This document shows positions 25,556 to 36,051 of a stretch of DNA of 64,000 nt, in pieces (position 1 is the first letter of the stretch; every line of letters starts with the position of its first letter). The stretch is from Streptomyces globisporus. GTDB lineage: Bacteria; Actinomycetota; Actinomycetes; Streptomycetales; Streptomycetaceae. The notes beneath the pieces are model-generated. The model saw only the letters and a program-made list of their open reading frames with translations, was not told the origin of the DNA and did no database searches. The DNA is taken from contig BMTG01000006.1 of NCBI GenBank assembly GCA_014649555.1, positions 186,001 through 250,000 on the forward strand. The letters are read 5' to 3'. The position numbers were made by a program, and so were the translations under genes.

Positions 25556-26233
25556 ATGCCCTCAGCACCGCAGTCGGCCGGCGGCGACCTGGGCCGGCGT
25601 ATCTCGGCACGCCGCCTGCAGCTCGGTCTGTCCCGGCAGGACGTAGCCCTGCGGGCGGGCGCCGCGCCCGGCTACATCGAGTACGTGGAGGAGCAGTCCG
25701 CGACCCCCGGCGTCGGCTTCCTGCTGCGGCTGGCCGACGCGCTGGAGACCACGGTGCTGGAGCTGACGGGCGGGGCGGTCGAGCTGCCGCGCGGCGCGGG
25801 CCGGGGCGCCCGGCGCGCCCGGATGGCTGAACTCGACGAAGAGATGTGCTGGACGCTGCTGGGCGACCACGGGGTGGGGCGGGTGGCCCTGGCCCTCGGC
25901 GACGGGCCGGTCGTCCTGCCGGTGAACTACCAGGTGAGCGACGGCGAGGTGGTGTTCAGCACGGCGGAGGACTCACCGCTGGCCACCGCCGACGACACCG
26001 AGATCGCCTTCGAGGCCGACCACATCGACGACGCCTTCAGCAAAGGCTGGAGCGTCCTGCTCGTCGGAACCGTGCACGCCGTCACCGACGAGGAGGCCGC
26101 CCGGCAGCTGAGGGAGGCCTCCTACTCAACCCCCTGGGCGGGTGCCGAGCGCGAACACGTCATGGTCCTCGCGCCCCGGCGGATCACCGGGCGCAAGATC
26201 GTCGTCCCCGACGCGCCGGGCGAGGCCGACTGA
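25556..26233 (+). CDS. helix-turn-helix plus pyridoxamine 5'-phosphate oxidase (PPOX) fold fusion
   Basis: A 225-residue two-domain protein. Residues about 10-72 form an XRE-type HTH (LGRRISARRLQLGLSRQDVA, then LRRLADALETTVLEL-like helix). Residues about 90-220 form a split-barrel flavin/F420-binding domain: CWTLLGDHGVGRVALALGDG, PVVLPVNYQVSDGEVVFSTA, IAFEADHIDDAFSKGWSVLL. It could be a flavin- or redox-responsive regulator; that is inference. ATG 25556 has AAGGAG upstream. It converges on an Acg-type nitroreductase, a pairing that recalls dormancy (DevR/DosR) regulons of actinobacteria. Confidence 0.88.
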   Translation: MPSAPQSAGGDLGRRISARRLQLGLSRQDVALRAGAAPGYIEYVEEQSATPGVGFLLRLADALETTVLELTGGAVELPRGAGRGARRARMAELDEEMCWTLLGDHGVGRVALALGDGPVVLPVNYQVSDGEVVFSTAEDSPLATADDTEIAFEADHIDDAFSKGWSVLLVGTVHAVTDEEAARQLREASYSTPWAGAEREHVMVLAPRRITGRKIVVPDAPGEAD

Positions 26234-26292
26234 AGCCGCGGGGCGCATCCGGTTCCTCCAGCAGCTGGGACGGGCCGCGGGACGCGCCCCTC

Positions 26293-27288
26293 TCACGTGA
26301 TCTCAAGGACCTCCGAGACCGGCCGCCGGGGCGTGGCCGGTCCCGCGGGCCCGTAGCCGAAGCGGAACACCATCTGCACGAAGCCGGTCCGGGAACGCGG
26401 ATCACGCGCCAGGTCCCTGAGCTCGGGCCATTCGAGAGGCTGCGAGATCAAGGAGGTCGCGATCCCGTCGAGCGTGGCCTGCAGCAGCACGCGCTCCATG
26501 CCCTGGCCCGCCCGCAGCCAGTCCACGGGCAGATCCGCCGCGGTACCCAGCAGGGCCGTCTGCGGCCTCTCCTCGAACACGGCGGCTGCTCGGGCGGGAG
26601 AGCTGTGCGGTACGTCGAAGTCCCGGGCCGGGGCCGTCGTCCCGTGCTGGCGGGGGCCGAACGCGTACGACGGGACACCCTCGGTGGCCGGGCCCTCCCC
26701 GGCCCTGCCCGTGCGGGTCCAGGTGATGATCTCGGCGCGCATGGCGTCGCTGGCCGACTCCAGGAGCTCCGCGTCGTGCACGAGGTCCATGACGGCGTCG
26801 GCGTGCCAGGTTCCCGGCACGATCAGCCGAACCCCTTCCAGCAGCGCCGCCGCGCTCAGCTCGTCCCAGATCTCCGGCGGGATCCGCTCGTCCGAGAACG
26901 GGAGCCGACTGGTGCGCCGACGCCGGACGGCGGGTCGCAGATCCGCCAGCCGGAGGTCGGTTGCCCCCGGGCTCTCCTCCAGCAGGACGTCGGCGAGATG
27001 CCAGGGATCGTGGGGATCGGGCAGCAGCTCGGTGACAGCCGTCCAGCCGCGGTGCGCGGCGGCCACCCGCAGATTCAGCAGCGCCGCCCCGCATCCGATG
27101 TGCAGGGCGCGCTGGTCCGGGTCGCCGACCGGCAGCGTACGGTCCGGATCGCCGTACAGGGAGAGGCGGCGGCTGCCGGAGCGGTGGGTGAACTTCCACG
27201 GCTGAGCGTTGTGCATGGAGGGCGCGGCCACGGCCTCCTCGACGAGCGAGGGGACGATCGCGGTGGCGCGCTGTTCGGTGGGGATCAT
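26293..27288 (-). CDS. Acg family FMN-binding nitroreductase-like protein
   Basis: A 331-residue protein with two nitroreductase-like halves, as in mycobacterial Acg (Rv2032) and related DosR-regulon proteins, thought to bind FMN without normal reductase turnover. Motifs include VEEAVAAPSMHNAQPWKF, GCGAALLNLRVAAAHRG, RRRRTSRLPFSDERIPPE and the late GTAADLPVDWLRAGQGMERV. ATG 27288 is chosen because GCGAGGA lies just upstream and the family N-terminus aligns there; the open frame continues upstream antisense to the kinase but has no coding character. It converges on the HTH-PPOX gene. Confidence 0.85.
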   Translation of the reverse strand: MIPTEQRATAIVPSLVEEAVAAPSMHNAQPWKFTHRSGSRRLSLYGDPDRTLPVGDPDQRALHIGCGAALLNLRVAAAHRGWTAVTELLPDPHDPWHLADVLLEESPGATDLRLADLRPAVRRRRTSRLPFSDERIPPEIWDELSAAALLEGVRLIVPGTWHADAVMDLVHDAELLESASDAMRAEIITWTRTGRAGEGPATEGVPSYAFGPRQHGTTAPARDFDVPHSSPARAAAVFEERPQTALLGTAADLPVDWLRAGQGMERVLLQATLDGIATSLISQPLEWPELRDLARDPRSRTGFVQMVFRFGYGPAGPATPRRPVSEVLEIT

Positions 27289-27588
27289 GGTCCTCGCGTC
27301 TCCTGTCGTCCAGAAGGTCTCCCGATCGCCCGTGCGCCCATTGTCCCAGGAGCGCCCGGGCGCTCGCATGCGGTGGACCGCCCGGGCGCGCGCCCGCGGG
27401 GGGCCGGGCCCCGCCTCCACGGCTGCCGCACCGCCCGATCGCCCGCGCGGGACAGGGCCGGGACCCGCCAACCGCCCCGCCGCGCACACACTCCGCCTGC
27501 CGGCAGCCATACTGGACGGGCCGGGGAGGGCGCAGCACAGCGGCCGGGAACACGGGGAACAGGGAACAACGGGGGCGGGAAACGGCAG
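27289..27588. other. divergent intergenic region, no gene seen
   Basis: About 300 bases between the nitroreductase and the kinase. It is GC-rich, with runs such as GGCGCGCGCCCGCGGGGGGC near 27387, and must hold the divergent promoters. I see no convincing -10/-35 pair, hairpin terminator or RNA gene. Confidence 0.5.
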
Positions 27589-29766
<2,178 letters not shown>

Positions 29767-29831
29767 GGCCGGAGCGCCCCGTCGAGCCGCCGCCTCTGGT
29801 GGGGACGGCGGGCGGCGTGTTACGAAGGTGC

Positions 29832-31451
29832 ATGCCCGCACCTCAGAGCCCCGCACCCCGGACACCCGCAGGTCAGCACCGACCCCAGGAGGCCTCCGGG
29901 CCCGGCGCGCCCGCCCGGGACCGCTACGACGCCGTGATCGTCGGCGGTGGTCACAACGGCCTGGTCGCCGCCGCCTACCTCGCGCGCGCCGGACAGTCCG
30001 TCCTCGTCCTGGAACGGCTCGGCACCACCGGAGGAGCGGCGATCTCGACCCGCCCCTTCGCCGGGGTCGACGCCCGGCTCTCGCGCTACTCGTACCTGGT
30101 CTCCCTGCTGCCCGACAAGATCGTCCGCGACCTGGGGCTCGACTTCGCGGTGCGCAAGCGGACCGTCTCCTCCTACACGCCCGCCGTGCGCGACGGCCGC
30201 CCCACCGGGCTGCTCGTCGCGGGCGAGGGCACCCAGGAATCGTTCGCGGCGCTCACCGGCGGCGAACGCGAGTACGCGGCCTGGCAGCGCTTCTACGGGA
30301 TGACCCAGCGGGTCGCCGAGCGGGTCTTCCCCACGCTCACCGAACCGCTGCCCGGCCGTGACGCGCTGCGCGAGCGGATCGACGACGCCGACGCCTGGCG
30401 GATGCTCTTCGAGGAACCGCTCGGCGCGGCGGTCGAGGAGAACTTCACCGACGACCTGGTGCGCGGGGTCGTCCTCACCGACGCCCTGATCGGCACCTTC
30501 GCCGATGCCCATGACACCTCGCTCCTCCAGAACCGGTGCTTCCTCTACCACGTGATCGGCGGCGGCACGGGCGACTGGGACGTCCCCGTCGGCGGCATGG
30601 GCGCCCTCACCGACGCCCTGGCCGGGGCCGCCCGGGCGGCGGGCGCCGAGATCCGCGTACGGCACGAGGCGACCCGTATCGAGACCGACGGGAACGCCGC
30701 CGAGGTGACCGTCCGGACCCCGGACGGCGAACGGGTCGTCGCCGCGGGCCGCGTGCTCGTCAACGCCTCCCCGCAGGCCCTCGCGGCCCTGCTCGGGGAT
30801 GCCCCGCCGCCGCCCGCCGAGGGCGCCCAGCTCAAGGTGAACATGCTGCTCACCCGGCTGCCGAAACTCCGCGACCGGTCCGTCGACCCCCGGCAGGCCT
30901 TCGCCGGGACCTTCCACATCGCCGAGGGGTACGGGCAGCTCGCCGACGCCTACCGGGACGCGGCGGCCGGACGGCTGCCCACCGCCCCGCCGTCCGAGAT
31001 CTACTGCCATTCGCTGAGCGACCCGACGATCCTCGGCCCCGAACTCGCCGCACGCGGCTACCAGACCCTCACCCTCTTCGGCCTGCACGCCCCGGCCCGG
31101 CTGTTCGCCGCCGACAACGACGCCGCCCGCGCCGCCCTGCTCAAGGCGACCCTCGCCGAACTGGACGCGCACCTGGAGGAGCCGATCACCGACTGCCTGG
31201 CCCTCGACGCGAACGGCGAACCCTGCATCGAGGCCAAGACCCCGCTCGACCTGGAGCGCGATCTGCGGCTGCCCGGTGGCCACATCTTCCACCGCGACCT
31301 CTCCTTCCCGTTCGCGGACGAGGGCACCGGGCGCTGGGGTGTGGAGACCGCGCACGCCAATGTGCTGCTCTGCGGGGCGGGCGCGGTGCGCGGCGGCGGG
31401 GTCAGCGGGGTCCCCGGCCACAACGCGGCGATGGCCGCACTGGGGGAGTGA
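29832..31451 (+). CDS. FAD-dependent oxidoreductase of the phytoene desaturase/PYROXD2 type
   Basis: A 539-residue flavoprotein. The dinucleotide-binding motif is DAVIVGGGHNGLVAAAYLAR (about residues 37-56) with the following LVLERLGTTGGAAIS; the C-terminal FAD contact is LLCGAGAVRGGGVSGVPGHN. The family contains carotenoid desaturases and PYROXD2-like enzymes; no crt genes are near, so a carotenoid role is unlikely. Substrate unknown. ATG 29832 follows GAAGG; about 30 Pro-rich residues precede the fold. It converges on the SGNH hydrolase with a 10-base gap. Confidence 0.87.
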   Translation: MPAPQSPAPRTPAGQHRPQEASGPGAPARDRYDAVIVGGGHNGLVAAAYLARAGQSVLVLERLGTTGGAAISTRPFAGVDARLSRYSYLVSLLPDKIVRDLGLDFAVRKRTVSSYTPAVRDGRPTGLLVAGEGTQESFAALTGGEREYAAWQRFYGMTQRVAERVFPTLTEPLPGRDALRERIDDADAWRMLFEEPLGAAVEENFTDDLVRGVVLTDALIGTFADAHDTSLLQNRCFLYHVIGGGTGDWDVPVGGMGALTDALAGAARAAGAEIRVRHEATRIETDGNAAEVTVRTPDGERVVAAGRVLVNASPQALAALLGDAPPPPAEGAQLKVNMLLTRLPKLRDRSVDPRQAFAGTFHIAEGYGQLADAYRDAAAGRLPTAPPSEIYCHSLSDPTILGPELAARGYQTLTLFGLHAPARLFAADNDAARAALLKATLAELDAHLEEPITDCLALDANGEPCIEAKTPLDLERDLRLPGGHIFHRDLSFPFADEGTGRWGVETAHANVLLCGAGAVRGGGVSGVPGHNAAMAALGE

Positions 31452-31461
31452 GGGTCAGGAG

Positions 31462-32628
31462 CTAGCGCAGGTGCCGGGGGTCCACGGCGGCGGCGATCGC
31501 CGTGTGCCCCTCGGTGCCCGGGTGCAGCCCGTCGCCGCTGTCGTACGCGGGCAGCAGCCGGGAGGGGCGGCCCGGGTCGCGCAGCGCCGCGTCGAAGTCG
31601 GCGACGGCGTCGAAGACCTGCCCGGTGCGCAGGGACTCGTTGACCTCCCGGCGCACCGCGTCCGCCTCCGGCGTCCAGCGGGTCCACCCCTCGAACGGGG
31701 TGATGGTGGCGCCCACCACCCGCAGCCCGGCGGACCGGGCGCGCAGGGCGAGTTGGCGGTAGGCGGCCACCATCCGTGCCGGGTCGCGTTCGACGGGCAG
31801 ATGGTGGAGGTCGTTGACGCCCAGGTGCACCAGGACCGTCCGCAGCCCCGGCAGCGACAGCACGTCCCGGTCGAAGCGGGCCTGGGCACTCGGCCCGAAG
31901 CGGTCGCTGTCGAGCAGCAGCCGGTTGCCGCTGATGCCGAGGTTGGCGACGGCGGAGCCGGACAGCCTGCGGGCCAGCTGGTCGGGCCAGCGGAGGTCCG
32001 CGTCGTCGGGTGTGCCGGTGCCCTCCGCGATGGAGTCGCCCAGCACCGCGAGGACCGGGCCGCGCGCCCCGGTCGTCTCGACCCCGGTCAGGAGGAACAC
32101 GGACCGGGTCCGGACCCCGTCGACGGTGTGCCAGGCGTGGGTGTTGCGGTGGAAGGACAGCGGGCCGGTGGGGCCCGGGAGCCGCGTCCCGATGGTCAGC
32201 AGGGACCCGTCCGGCACCCGCAGCCCCGCCACCGGGTCGCTGGTGAGGGAGGCGCCCGCCGCCAGCCACGCCTGCGGCCGTCCGGCGAAGGTGACGGGCC
32301 GCCCGTCGGCGGTCACCGGCCCCACCAGTACCTGCGAGGTTCCGAAGGCGTGCGCGTACCGCAGCCGGACCTGCCCGCCTGCCGAGAGCCGCAGCCGCGT
32401 CGTGCAGAGCCCGTCGGTGAGACCGGCGGACGCCAGGGGGTCGTCCGCCGTGGGCGCGGTCTGCGCGGTGGCCCAGGAGGTGGTCCAAGGCGTGCCCGGG
32501 CGGGGGAGACCGGGTGCGGGATCCGGGGCCGCCGACGCGAGCGGGGCGGGGGTGAAAGCCGCCGTGATCCCGGCCGCCGCCGCGTACAGCAGACTTCGTC
32601 TGGCCGGTGCGGGGGCCCGGCCGGTCAC
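31462..32628 (-). CDS. secreted SGNH/GDSL hydrolase
   Basis: A 388-residue exported esterase or lipase-type enzyme. The signal peptide has ARR, a core LLYAAAAGITAAF and a cleavage site near APLASA-AP. An N-terminal beta-sandwich-like part (about 55-180) precedes the SGNH domain: block I VLAVLGDSIAEGTGT (Ser), GISGNRLL (Gly/Asn), VLVHLGVNDLHH (block III) and GDGLHPGTEGH (block V Asp/His). GTG 32628 has no Shine-Dalgarno of its own; a 16-residue ORF with a strong site ends in a GTGA overlap with it, so it is either translated by coupling or the start has been frameshifted. It follows a secreted serine hydrolase. Confidence 0.87.
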   Translation of the reverse strand: MTGRAPAPARRSLLYAAAAGITAAFTPAPLASAAPDPAPGLPRPGTPWTTSWATAQTAPTADDPLASAGLTDGLCTTRLRLSAGGQVRLRYAHAFGTSQVLVGPVTADGRPVTFAGRPQAWLAAGASLTSDPVAGLRVPDGSLLTIGTRLPGPTGPLSFHRNTHAWHTVDGVRTRSVFLLTGVETTGARGPVLAVLGDSIAEGTGTPDDADLRWPDQLARRLSGSAVANLGISGNRLLLDSDRFGPSAQARFDRDVLSLPGLRTVLVHLGVNDLHHLPVERDPARMVAAYRQLALRARSAGLRVVGATITPFEGWTRWTPEADAVRREVNESLRTGQVFDAVADFDAALRDPGRPSRLLPAYDSGDGLHPGTEGHTAIAAAVDPRHLR

Positions 32629-32675
32629 CGGAAGAGCACCGGGGCGAAGGGGGAGGGGTGCCGGACGCTGCTCAT
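32625..32675 (-). CDS. 16-codon leader ORF coupled to the SGNH hydrolase
   Basis: ATG 32675 is preceded by AGGAGG with a 7-base spacer, the best ribosome site in the locus. The frame encodes MSSVRHPSPFAPVLFR and stops at TGA 32627-32625, which overlaps the GTG start of the hydrolase (GTGA). The peptide lacks a signal core. It is either a translational-coupling leader or the severed first codons of the hydrolase after a one-base indel. Confidence 0.5.
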   Translation of the reverse strand: MSSVRHPSPFAPVLFR

Positions 32676-32845
32676 GGTGTGCCTCCTGGAATCGACCACG
32701 GGAGCGGGTGGGCCGAGCGGCTCGCACCATCCAACGGCCCCCGGATGAACCGGTGGTGACGTCGGTACGCACCGGACGCGACGCCATTGTGGCGGGGGCG
32801 TCGGGCGGGCGCCGGCACACCACGCGCGGCGCCCCGCCCCGCCGC

Positions 32846-34717
32846 TCAGTCGGCCGACAGCACCCAGCCCGTCGCCCCGATCCGCCCCGCGTCCCGGGGC
32901 CGCTCGGAGTCGAAGACCGTGCGGCCCCCGTCCCGCACCCGCAGGGCGTCCACATACGCGCCGCGCCCCACGTACAGCTGGTCCGTGGAGTACCGCCACT
33001 GCAGCTGGAGGCTCGTGCCGCGCCAGGCCGACAGGTCCGCCTCCAGCCGGTGCCACACGCGCCCCGACCAGCCGGTCACCGAGCCCGCCGGGTGCGGCAC
33101 CGGGTCCGGGCGGTGGCCCGGGCCCGGGCGTACGGTGGCGAACGGAACCGGCTGCCAGTCCTCCCCGCCCGTCGACGCCTCCAGGAAGAGGCCGTCGGAT
33201 GCCGGTTCGGTGTCCCACCACAGCGCGCACTCCAGCCGGGCCCGTGCGGAGTCCAGGCGCAGGGCGGGCAGCGTGAGGGTGGCCGTGGAGGCGCTCGCCA
33301 TTCCGGAGAACCAGGCCGTGCGCCCCCGCTCGGGCCGGACCGGAACGGCCCGGGCCAGCTGATTCGCGGTCGCCACCCGGGGTGCGCTGCCCGAGCGCCA
33401 ACTCCGTACGGGATGAACCGAGTTGCCCAGCACGATGAGGAACGTGTCGGTCGTCGGGTCGAGCACCAGGCTGGTCCCGGTGAATCCGGTGTGCCCCGCA
33501 CTGCGCGGGGTGGCCATCGCGCCCATGTACCAGTGCTGGTAGAGCTCGAAGCCGAGGCCGTGCTCGTCGCCCGGGAACGCGGTGTTGAAGTCGGTGAACA
33601 GCAGGTCCACCGACTCCTCGGACAGGATGCGCGAGCGGCCGTACACCCCGCCGTTGAGGAGCGTCCGGGCGAGCACCGCGAGGTCCCAGGCGCAGGAGAA
33701 CACACCGGCGTGCCCCGCCACCCCGCCGAAGCCGAAGGCGTTCTCGTCGTGCACCTCGCCCCAGACGAGCCCACGCTCCAGACCGGACCAGGGAAGCCGG
33801 GCGTCCTCCGTCGCCGCGATCTTCGGCTTCCAGGAGGCGGGCGGGTTGTAGCGGGTGCGGTGCATCCCGAGCGGGGCGGTGATCTCCTCGCGGAGCAGGA
33901 CGTCCAGCGGGCGGCCGGTGAGGTGCTCCAGGATCAGCTGCAACGAGATGAGGTTGAGGTCGGAGTAGAGGTAGGCGCTGCCCGGGGTGCTCGCCGGAAC
34001 CTCGTCCCACAGCATCCGGAGCTTGCCCTCCCGGGTCGGCTCCTTGTACAGCGGGATCCAGGACCGGAAACCCGAGGTGTGCGTCAGGAGTTGACGGACC
34101 GTGATGTCCTGCTTGCCGCCGCCCCCGAAGTCCGGGAGATACGAGGCGACCGTCGCCTCCAGCTCCAGCCTGCCGCGCTCGATCTGCTGGACCGCCAGGA
34201 GCGAGGTGAACAGCTTGGAGATCGAGGCCAGGTCGAAGACGGTGTCCTCGGCCATCGCGATCTGCTGGTCCGCCGGGAACTCCACCCCGGTGTCGGTCTT
34301 CTCGTCGTACGCGGAATAGCGCACCGCCTTGCCGATCGGCCGGTGCAGCGCCACCGTGCCGCCCCGCCCCGCGAGCAGCACCGCACCCGCGTACCAGGGG
34401 TGCTCGGGGGAGTCCGCGAGGTAGGCCTCGGCGTCTCGGACGAGCTGGTCCAGCGGTTCCTGGAGCAGCCCGGCGCGGGCCGCGCTGCCGCGCCGCAGCG
34501 TGGGCCGGTGTGCCCCTGACTCCATGCCCGCTCCCGTGTCCGCCGCACTGCCCGGCCCGCTCCGGGCGGCCGCGCCCGCGAGGGGAATCGGCGTCAGCGC
34601 GAGCGCCCCGCCCAGCGCCAGTATCCCGCCGCCCAGCCGCCGCCGGGCGATGCCGCTCCCGGCGGTGCGTGGGGTGTTGTCGGAGGTCCGCCCGTACCCC
34701 TGCGTGTCCCCGGTCAT
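32846..34717 (-). CDS. secreted serine hydrolase (class C beta-lactamase/DD-peptidase fold) with C-terminal accessory domain
   Basis: A 623-residue exported enzyme. The signal peptide contains ARRR and the core LGGGILALGGALALT, with cleavage around AGAAA. Residues about 70-450 are the penicillin-binding fold: nucleophile motif DLASISKLFTS (SxxK), YLYSDLNL at the usual YxN place (YSD here), and HTGFTGTSLVLDP at the third motif. The C-terminal about 170 residues form a beta-sandwich-like domain (RLECALWWDTEPASDGLFLE, LQLQWRYSTDQLYVGRGAYV), similar to domains seen in secreted peptidases. ATG 34717 is fixed by AAGGAG six bases upstream. Probable target is cell wall peptides. Confidence 0.85.
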   Translation of the reverse strand: MTGDTQGYGRTSDNTPRTAGSGIARRRLGGGILALGGALALTPIPLAGAAARSGPGSAADTGAGMESGAHRPTLRRGSAARAGLLQEPLDQLVRDAEAYLADSPEHPWYAGAVLLAGRGGTVALHRPIGKAVRYSAYDEKTDTGVEFPADQQIAMAEDTVFDLASISKLFTSLLAVQQIERGRLELEATVASYLPDFGGGGKQDITVRQLLTHTSGFRSWIPLYKEPTREGKLRMLWDEVPASTPGSAYLYSDLNLISLQLILEHLTGRPLDVLLREEITAPLGMHRTRYNPPASWKPKIAATEDARLPWSGLERGLVWGEVHDENAFGFGGVAGHAGVFSCAWDLAVLARTLLNGGVYGRSRILSEESVDLLFTDFNTAFPGDEHGLGFELYQHWYMGAMATPRSAGHTGFTGTSLVLDPTTDTFLIVLGNSVHPVRSWRSGSAPRVATANQLARAVPVRPERGRTAWFSGMASASTATLTLPALRLDSARARLECALWWDTEPASDGLFLEASTGGEDWQPVPFATVRPGPGHRPDPVPHPAGSVTGWSGRVWHRLEADLSAWRGTSLQLQWRYSTDQLYVGRGAYVDALRVRDGGRTVFDSERPRDAGRIGATGWVLSAD

Positions 34718-34781
34718 CCGCAACTCCTTCCCGCGCCTGACGTCCGGTCACCGGGCCACACCCGTATGCCGGAGCCTGCGC

Positions 34782-34840
34782 GAAAGTAACTTCCGAAATC
34801 TCGACGAGCAGTGAAAGTTCCTGCCGCCGCAGAGGTTACT
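34782..34840. promoter_or_regulatory. candidate operator repeats upstream of the serine hydrolase
   Basis: GAAAGTAACTTCC (34782-34794, a near palindrome) and GAAAGTTCC (34813-34821) share GAAAGT-CC, and GTTACT at 34835-34840 mirrors AGTAAC at 34785-34790. These are AT-rich words in a GC-rich divergent region, so a repressor site is plausible. A link to RpiR-type amino sugar regulators is only a guess. Confidence 0.35.
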
Positions 34841-34881
34841 GTCCCCTCCGCGTTTCCGGGCGGGTCCAGGGCCGCAAAGAA

Positions 34882-34901
34882 TCTGACACTGCATCAGAAA
34901 A
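34882..34901. promoter_or_regulatory. palindromic operator candidate TCTGAC-N6-TCAGA
   Basis: TCTGACACTGCATCAGAAAA lies 41 bases before the nitronate monooxygenase start. It shares the outer bases and the trailing AAA with the element at 54039-54058, suggesting a common TetR-like regulator. Confidence 0.5.
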
Positions 34902-34941
34902 GCTCTTCCCTCGGTCGCACCGCTGCGGCATCCTGCCGCCC

Positions 34942-36051
34942 ATGGAGACGGAACTGAGCCGCCAACTGGGAATCGAGCACGCCATCTTCGGCTTCACGCC
35001 GTTCCCCGAGGTCGCCGCGGCCATCACCAGAGCCGGCGGCTTCGGCGTGCTCGGAGCCGTCCGCTACACCGCCCCCGACGACCTCGCGCGCGACCTCGAC
35101 CGCCTGCACCGGCACGCCGACGGCAAGCCCTACGGCCTCGACGTCGTCATGCCCGCCAAGAAGGTGGACGGTGTCACCGAGGAGGACGTCGAGGCGATGA
35201 TCCCCGACGGGCACCGCGGATTCGTCCAGGAACTCCTGGCCCGCCACGGGGTGCCCGAGCTGGCCGAGGGGGAGGCGTCCGGGTGGCGCATCACGGGCTG
35301 GATGGAGGAGGTCGCCCGGAGCCAGCTCGACGTGGCCTTCGACCACCCGATCAAACTGCTCGCCAACGCCCTCGGCTCCCCGCCGGCCGATGTCATCGCA
35401 CGCGCCCACGACCACGGCGTCCTCGTCGCCGCCCTGGCCGGCAGCGCCCGGCACGCCCGGCGCCACGCGGAGGCGGGCATCGACGTCGTCGTCGCCCAGG
35501 GGTACGAGGCGGGCGGCCACACCGGCGAGATCGGCTCCATGGTGCTGGTCCCCGAAGTCGTCGAGGCCGTCGCCCCGCTGCCCGTCCTCGCCGCCGGAGG
35601 CATCGGCAGCGGCGAGCAGGCCGCCGCCGGACTCGCCCTCGGCGCCCAGGGCGTCTGGCTCGGCTCCCTCTGGCTCACCACCGAGGAGGCCGACCTGCAC
35701 TCCGAGGCCCTGACCGCCAAACTGCTCGCCGCGGGCTCCGGGGACACCGTCCGCTCCCGCGCCCTCACGGGCAAGCCCGCACGCCAGCTCCGTACCGCGT
35801 GGACGGACGCCTGGGACGACCCGGCAGGACCCGGAACCCTGCCCATGCCGCTCCAGGGGCTGCTGGTCGCCGAGGCCGTCTCCCGGATCCAGAAGTACGA
35901 GGTCGGCGAACTGCTCGGCACTCCCGTCGGGCAGATCGTCGGCCGGATGACCAGCGAACGCAGCGTCCAGGCCGTCGTCGACGACCTCACCCGCGGTTTC
36001 GAACGGGCCGTCACCCGCATCAACCGCATCGCCGGAAGGAGCGCCACGTGA
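34942..36051 (+). CDS. nitronate monooxygenase family flavoprotein (IpdC-like)
   Basis: A 369-residue FMN TIM-barrel protein. Features are LGIEHAIFGFTPFPEVAAAI, GGFGVLGAVRY, the phosphate-binding QGYEAGGHTGEIGSMVL with the His of class I enzymes, and VLAAGGIGSGEQAAAGLALG. From memory it is close to the mycobacterial group that includes Rv1533 and IpdC (Rv3553); IpdC acts in late steroid ring degradation, so true nitronate oxidation should not be assumed. No Shine-Dalgarno is evident before the ATG. It overlaps the following acyl-CoA synthetase by GTGA, so the two form one operon. Confidence 0.87.
   Translation: METELSRQLGIEHAIFGFTPFPEVAAAITRAGGFGVLGAVRYTAPDDLARDLDRLHRHADGKPYGLDVVMPAKKVDGVTEEDVEAMIPDGHRGFVQELLARHGVPELAEGEASGWRITGWMEEVARSQLDVAFDHPIKLLANALGSPPADVIARAHDHGVLVAALAGSARHARRHAEAGIDVVVAQGYEAGGHTGEIGSMVLVPEVVEAVAPLPVLAAGGIGSGEQAAAGLALGAQGVWLGSLWLTTEEADLHSEALTAKLLAAGSGDTVRSRALTGKPARQLRTAWTDAWDDPAGPGTLPMPLQGLLVAEAVSRIQKYEVGELLGTPVGQIVGRMTSERSVQAVVDDLTRGFERAVTRINRIAGRSAT

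Noticed and set aside
25846-27588. Upstream extension of the kinase frame by 581 codons
   Set aside because: The extension overlaps the HTH-PPOX and nitroreductase genes and is Arg/Gly/Pro-rich; the kinase begins naturally at 27589 with the family N-terminus.
29832-31451. Carotenoid biosynthesis gene crtI
   Set aside because: The fold is desaturase-like but no crt neighbours exist and the sequence fits the broader PYROXD2 group.
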